From NCBI GenBank assembly GCA_945827465.1, contig CALZOH010000129.1, positions 1 through 9,254 on the forward strand: a stretch of 9,254 nucleotides of DNA, written 5' to 3'. Below, piece by piece: positions 7,799 through 9,254 of the stretch. Source of the stretch: an uncultured Prevotellaceae bacterium. GTDB lineage: Bacteria > Bacteroidota > Bacteroidia > Bacteroidales > Bacteroidaceae. How positions within the stretch are numbered: position 1 is the stretch's first letter; each line of letters starts with the position of its first letter. The position numbers and the translations under genes are program-made. The notes below the pieces were generated by a model. The model was not told where the DNA came from. It worked only from the letters and a program-made list of their open reading frames with translations, and ran no database searches.

Positions 7799-7817
7799 AA
7801 TCCCTTTTGGGATTTTT
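7799..7817 (+). promoter_or_regulatory. attenuator-like leader hairpin
   Basis: AATCCC (7799-7804) and GGGATT (7809-7814) form a perfect 6-bp stem with a TTTT loop. The T run from 7813 to 7817 follows directly and an A run precedes it. This is the shape of a small intrinsic terminator, yet it lies between the likely transcription start and the ATG at 7845, so it could act as an attenuator or as a 5' stabilising structure. Confidence 0.4.
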
Positions 7818-7844
7818 GTTCAACTAATTAATTACATAAAAATC

Positions 7845-8048
7845 ATGTTAGAAGAAAAAGCTGGCGTATTGGCCGGAAAAGTATGGGAAATTTTGAATGC
7901 CAAAGGCGCCCTGACGGAAAAGGAAATCATGAAAGAGATGAAAACTCGTAAAGCAAAGGAGTTCTACCTTGCAATCGGTTGGCTTTTGCGTGAAGGAAAA
8001 TTGAATTGCACGGGTGAAGAAGATAACATCGTTTTTGAATTGAAATAA
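7845..8048 (+). CDS. small winged helix-turn-helix domain protein (DUF2582-like)
   Basis: A 67-residue protein, probably a single winged-helix domain of the DUF2582 type common in Bacteroidetes. Visible features are a first helix with the GVLAGKVWEIL pattern (7-17), a helix-turn-helix around 21-46 (ALTEKEIMKEM...KAKEFYLAIGWL) and a short hairpin wing ending NIVFELK. The near-invariant AIGWLLREGK stretch (43-52) is the main reason for the assignment. No signal peptide or membrane segment is seen. The function of the family is unknown; nucleic-acid binding is inferred only from the fold. The start at 7845 is preferred because an earlier in-frame TTG at 7782 lies inside the promoter element. The gene stands alone between two terminators. 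Confidence 0.8.
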   Translation: MLEEKAGVLAGKVWEILNAKGALTEKEIMKEMKTRKAKEFYLAIGWLLREGKLNCTGEEDNIVFELK

Positions 8049-8069
8049 TCTTCTTTAATTCGCTCTTAA

Positions 8070-8107
8070 AAAAGAGGGTGTGTCTCAAAACAGATACATC
8101 CTCTTTT
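8070..8107 (+). terminator. rho-independent terminator of the DUF2582-like gene
   Basis: A 16-bp stem joins 8070-8085 and 8092-8107 around the 6-nt loop CAAAAC; it includes two G-U pairs and a perfect outer AAAAGAGG/CCTCTTTT. The TTTT end forms the U tract. The GAGGGTGTGTCT core is of a kind often seen in Bacteroidales terminators. It lies 21 nt after the stop at 8048, and its symmetric A/T ends could also terminate transcription from the other side. Confidence 0.88.
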
Positions 8108-8199
8108 CGTATTCAGTACGGATATGTTGTTTCTATGTAATATGATTGAGTTAAGTTATTATTTTTTGGTGCGTGAACAATGATGGCAAACAATTATAA

Positions 8200-8207
8200 T
8201 AATTTTG
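8200..8207 (+). promoter_or_regulatory. candidate -7 promoter element for the RhuM-Fic gene
   Basis: TAATTTTG fits TAnnTTTG in an AT-rich stretch about 80 nt before the ATG at 8290. No TTTG is found at the expected -33 distance; the T-rich TTTTTTGG at 8162-8169 is too far upstream. The remaining 8108-8289 region contains no reading frame longer than about 20 codons that looks real. Confidence 0.35.
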
Positions 8208-8275
8208 TATCGAAATTCGTTATCTGATTAATTAAGGCACTGAACCAGACTAACAAACCGGTGTGGATAGTAGAA

Positions 8276-8282
8276 AAGGAGG
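8276..8282 (+). promoter_or_regulatory. strong Shine-Dalgarno of the RhuM-Fic gene
   Basis: AAGGAGG lies 7 nt before ATG 8290, an almost ideal match to the 16S rRNA tail. No other gene in the window has such a site, and Bacteroidetes generally rely little on them. It fixes the start of the RhuM-Fic gene and hints at a foreign origin. Confidence 0.7.
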
Positions 8283-8289
8283 AATAGGT

Positions 8290-9254
8290 ATGACAGAAAA
8301 GAGAATTGTTGCGAATAACGGCTCATCTATTGTTCTCTATACAACAGATGACGGCAATACCCAACTTGAAGTGAAGTTGGATAAAGATACCGTATGGCTT
8401 ACACAAAGCCAGATGGCTGAATTGTTTAGAAGAGATCGAACGGTAATAGCTCGCCATATAAGAAATATTTTTAAGGAGGGTGAATTGGACGAAAATATCA
8501 CATGTGCAAAATTTGCACATATGGGTACAGACCAAGATCAAATATACGAAACCAAGATGTACAACCTTGATGTGATTATTTCTGTAGGATATAGGGTTAA
8601 GAGCATTAATGGCACCAAGTTCAGGATTTGGGCATCAGCACTTATTAAGCAGTACCTCATCAAAGGATATGCTATAGATCAGCGTCGCCTTGACCATTAT
8701 GATGAGTTGAAAGATATGGTGCGGTTGATGTCGCGTGCCCTTACTCTGCAAGACAAGGTTTCTGAGGGTGAATATTCCGGACTGTTCAATGTGATCACAG
8801 ACTATGTATATGCCCTTGACACACTCGACCGATATGATTATCAGACGTTGGGTATTGTGAAGATAACCAAAGAGGAGCCCTTTCGTGCCTCCTACGAGAA
8901 TGCCATGGAAGCCATCAATGCTCTGAAGGTTAAGTTTGGTGGCAGCAAATGGTTCGCCAATGAAAAGGACGATTCCTTCAAAAGCAGTATTGGACAGATC
9001 TACCAGACGTTCGGTGGAGAAGACCTTTACCCCTCAGTTGAGGAAAAGGCTGCCATGCTGCTTTATCTTGTAGTGAAGAATCACTCGTTCAGCGATGGCA
9101 ACAAACGCATTGCAGCCATGCTCTTTCTTTGGTTTATGGAGAAGAACGGCATCCTGTATTCCGCAGACGGCAGAAAGCGCATCGCAGACAACACCCTTGT
9201 CGCCCTGACTTTGATGATAGCCGAAAGCCGTACGGAAGAGAAGGATATCATGGT
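8290..9254 (+). CDS. RhuM-family DNA-binding domain fused to Fic/Doc domain (3' end cut by window)
   Basis: An open frame of 321 complete codons runs off the window edge; only about ten residues or so are probably missing. Residues about 25-130 match the RhuM-type ('virulence protein RhuM') domain: VWLTQSQMAELFRRDRTV (35-52) is a helix-turn-helix, followed by YNLDVIISVGYRVKS (91-105) and FRIWASALIKQYLIKGY (111-127). After a helical linker, residues about 160-310 form a Fic/Doc domain with active-site motif HSFSDGNKR (265-273, at 9082-9108). The motif has the Lys found in Doc kinases in place of the Gly of AMP-transferring Fic enzymes, so phosphate transfer is possible but unproven. No Phd-like antitoxin precedes it. 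GC content rises along the gene. It is probably a mobile toxin-like or defence-associated gene; the target is unknown. Confidence 0.88.
   Translation, partial: MTEKRIVANNGSSIVLYTTDDGNTQLEVKLDKDTVWLTQSQMAELFRRDRTVIARHIRNIFKEGELDENITCAKFAHMGTDQDQIYETKMYNLDVIISVGYRVKSINGTKFRIWASALIKQYLIKGYAIDQRRLDHYDELKDMVRLMSRALTLQDKVSEGEYSGLFNVITDYVYALDTLDRYDYQTLGIVKITKEEPFRASYENAMEAINALKVKFGGSKWFANEKDDSFKSSIGQIYQTFGGEDLYPSVEEKAAMLLYLVVKNHSFSDGNKRIAAMLFLWFMEKNGILYSADGRKRIADNTLVALTLMIAESRTEEKDIM

Noticed and set aside
7782..7844. Longer form of the DUF2582-like protein starting at TTG 7782
   Set aside because: The start codon lies inside the -7 promoter element and the extra residues are translated from the hairpin leader.
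8124..8227. Two short frames (19 and 15 codons) before the RhuM-Fic gene as possible antitoxins
   Set aside because: Both are far too short for known antitoxins, have no ribosome-binding site and show no recognisable pattern.
1..9254. Search for CRISPR arrays, tRNA/rRNA genes and insertion sequences
   Set aside because: By eye, no regularly spaced repeats, cloverleaf sequences, transposase-like frames or paired terminal repeats were found.

Overview
The window looks like a chromosomal segment from a Bacteroidales bacterium, plausibly the Prevotella group. The protein sequences read like Bacteroidetes orthologues. The order hisH-hisA-hisF-hisIE is typical of that phylum. Candidate promoters carry the Bacteroidetes -7 element TAnnTTTG, and most genes lack a strong Shine-Dalgarno sequence. 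The species call is an inference from sequence character; no search was run.

Positions 1-134 hold no gene. They contain a 12-bp perfect inverted repeat (terminator-like) whose right arm overlaps the -33 box of a good proS promoter. From 135 to 7589 seven same-strand genes are packed with gaps of 3 to 29 nt: proS (prolyl-tRNA synthetase), hisH, hisA, hisF, hisIE (four proteins of histidine synthesis), an FtsE-type ABC ATPase, lysC (aspartate kinase) and lysA (diaminopimelate decarboxylase). Including proS this makes eight genes. No terminator is visible between them, and a hairpin at 7610-7646 closes the block, so it is probably one long transcription unit. One extra candidate promoter lies just before lysC. 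HisIE carries out the second and third steps of histidine synthesis, HisA the next isomerisation and HisH/HisF the ring-forming step. LysC begins and LysA ends the aspartate-to-lysine route, whose penultimate product meso-DAP also feeds peptidoglycan.

From 7590 to 8107 a small stand-alone gene (67 aa, winged-helix DUF2582-like) has its own -7 box, an attenuator-like hairpin in its leader and a strong terminator. Positions 8108-8289 hold no convincing gene, only a possible -7 box and an unusually strong Shine-Dalgarno. From 8290 to the window edge runs an incomplete reading frame: a RhuM-type DNA-binding domain fused to a Fic/Doc domain with the motif HSFSDGNKR. It is probably an accessory, horizontally mobile gene. 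It is the least ordinary item here; the rest is core metabolism.
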